Below, one piece after another: positions 62,901-64,000 of a stretch of 64,000 nucleotides of DNA. The stretch spans positions 1 through 64,000 of the forward strand of contig NOWV01000235.1 of the NCBI GenBank assembly GCA_003344405.1. The letters run 5' to 3'. The notes below the pieces were generated by a model. That model was not told where the DNA came from, ran no database searches, and saw only the letters and a program-made list of their open reading frames with translations. Positions within the stretch are counted from its first letter, which is position 1, and every line of letters begins with the position of its first letter. Source of the stretch: Trichoplax sp. H2. Its lineage: Eukaryota > Placozoa > Uniplacotomia > Trichoplacea. Made by a program: the position numbers and the translations under genes.

Positions 62901-64000
62901 TTTTCATTGAATAGTGAAGATATAGTTATTATCGCAGGGAAACTATGAACTTGCCAACTAAATTAGTACGATACAGCTATCGTTATGAAGTAATTTTTAT
63001 GTCTTACATTTTCTATGATATTGTCACATAATGTATTAATTGGATTGAATAAATAGCGGAAAAATATTATTAATATTATACTTACAAAATACGTTCAGAT
63101 CAACAACCATTGTCCTTTCTTAGCGTTAACAGCTTAAATTGAGAAATTGATTTTTAAGAAATTAAACACTACAATATCTTTATCTATTAATGATTGTTTA
63201 GGAAATTGAAAACTTAAATGAATAGTTGATTAAATAATCTGGGATACAACGTTGAGAGAATTAAAAAGTAGGTTAGTAATGCTATTGTTAATGACGAATT
63301 TAGTTTACGGTGCCTTTTATGCTATTTCCACTGGATACCATTTTATAAGGAATATTCTTCCTACCAAAGGTTATTACTGCAAGCTGTCAATGAAAAGTTT
63401 ATGGCAATGATTTCTACTTGCTATTTAGTTAAAGAGTTGCTTAAGGCTTTTTGCATCGCAATACATTGATTTATCTTTAAAAACTCGAAAACAAAGCTTA
63501 AAATCCGCTTTTTTACCTTCTGATCTACTTAAAGTAAAGTAATGCAGCTTCTATATTCAGTTATGGTCTATTTCACAATGTTTTTCATTCAAAATTCACT
63601 TAAAATTTCCATTATTTCTTATTTAATTAAAGACCAGGGCGCGAATTGTTTAATCATGAATATATTACATCGCAGATCGTCAATCAAAATTATAATTACA
63701 ATAAGACTCGAGAAATTAATAATTTGCATCAAGTTTGGCAGTATTTTTTATTTAAGGTATCAATAATCTGTTCATAAACAATGCTTAAATGGTTTCTTTT
63801 TTCATCAGTTTATACATTGAAACTGTAGAATGTTGCAGCCATTCACTTTCACTTCATTTCCTTCTCTATCAACAATCAAGAGAAATACTAAATACTGCTT
63901 TTGATGCCAAAGGTATTAAGCGATCCATGAGCTTGAATGACTTAATTGCATGAATCCAACACTGTATTTTAAAAAACTGAGTTATAGTAACCACAAAAAA
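56926..64000. other. Intergenic to the window end, no gene seen
   Basis: About 7 kb of AT-rich sequence. The longest frame, 103 codons on the minus strand at 60635-60324, is Leu/Ile/Asn-rich with no recognisable motif. A short imperfect (ATCA)n tract lies at 62424-62454. No RNA gene, transposon end or conserved exon is visible. A gene with very small exons could be missed. Confidence 0.4.

Overview
The window is nuclear DNA from an animal. It is AT-rich, and its coding sequence is broken by many short phase-consistent GT-AG introns. It encodes metazoan families: a glypican, a Rubicon-type autophagy regulator and two rhodopsin-class receptors. The AT-rich sequence, compact introns and intronless GPCR paralogues fit an early-branching metazoan, most likely a placozoan (Trichoplax/Hoilungia). 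That placement is inference; no phylogeny could be run.

Layout. 1-4218: no gene seen. 4219-12389 (+): a seven-exon glypican heparan-sulfate proteoglycan, with signal peptide, cysteine-rich core, furin-type site, SG attachment sites, Thr-rich stalk and GPI tail. 15935-23116 (-): a 19-exon Rubicon orthologue (RUBCN) that I reconstructed end to end, with an N-terminal RUN domain and a C-terminal zinc-binding RH domain. 23116-24410: the Rubicon upstream region, locally richer in GC, with a perfect CRE palindrome and an unusual array in which conserved repeat blocks alternate with variable GTAC-type palindromes. 26771-28867 (+): a three-exon HAD phosphatase, PUDP (pseudouridine-5'-phosphatase). 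30865-31588 (-): a two-exon, 158-residue gene that I do not recognise. 35868-37187 (-) and 55345-56925 (+): two intronless class A GPCRs that are clearly paralogous.

Mobile and repetitive DNA. Two near-identical ~442-bp solo LTRs lie in opposite orientation at 30321-30763 and 39345-39786, the second with a perfect 5-bp target duplication. A tandem array of about ten diverged ~145-bp units (dimeric period ~295 bp) covers 45411-47100, preceded by a perfect 15-bp hairpin and two 48-bp direct repeats. The rest of 40-55 kb and 57-64 kb shows no gene that I can support.

The genes do not form an operon or pathway. Their roles are separate: cell-surface growth-factor co-reception (glypican), autophagy/endosome control (Rubicon), modified-nucleotide salvage (PUDP) and ligand sensing (GPCRs). 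Exon joins were deduced from splice consensus, reading phase and remembered family sequence, not from transcripts.
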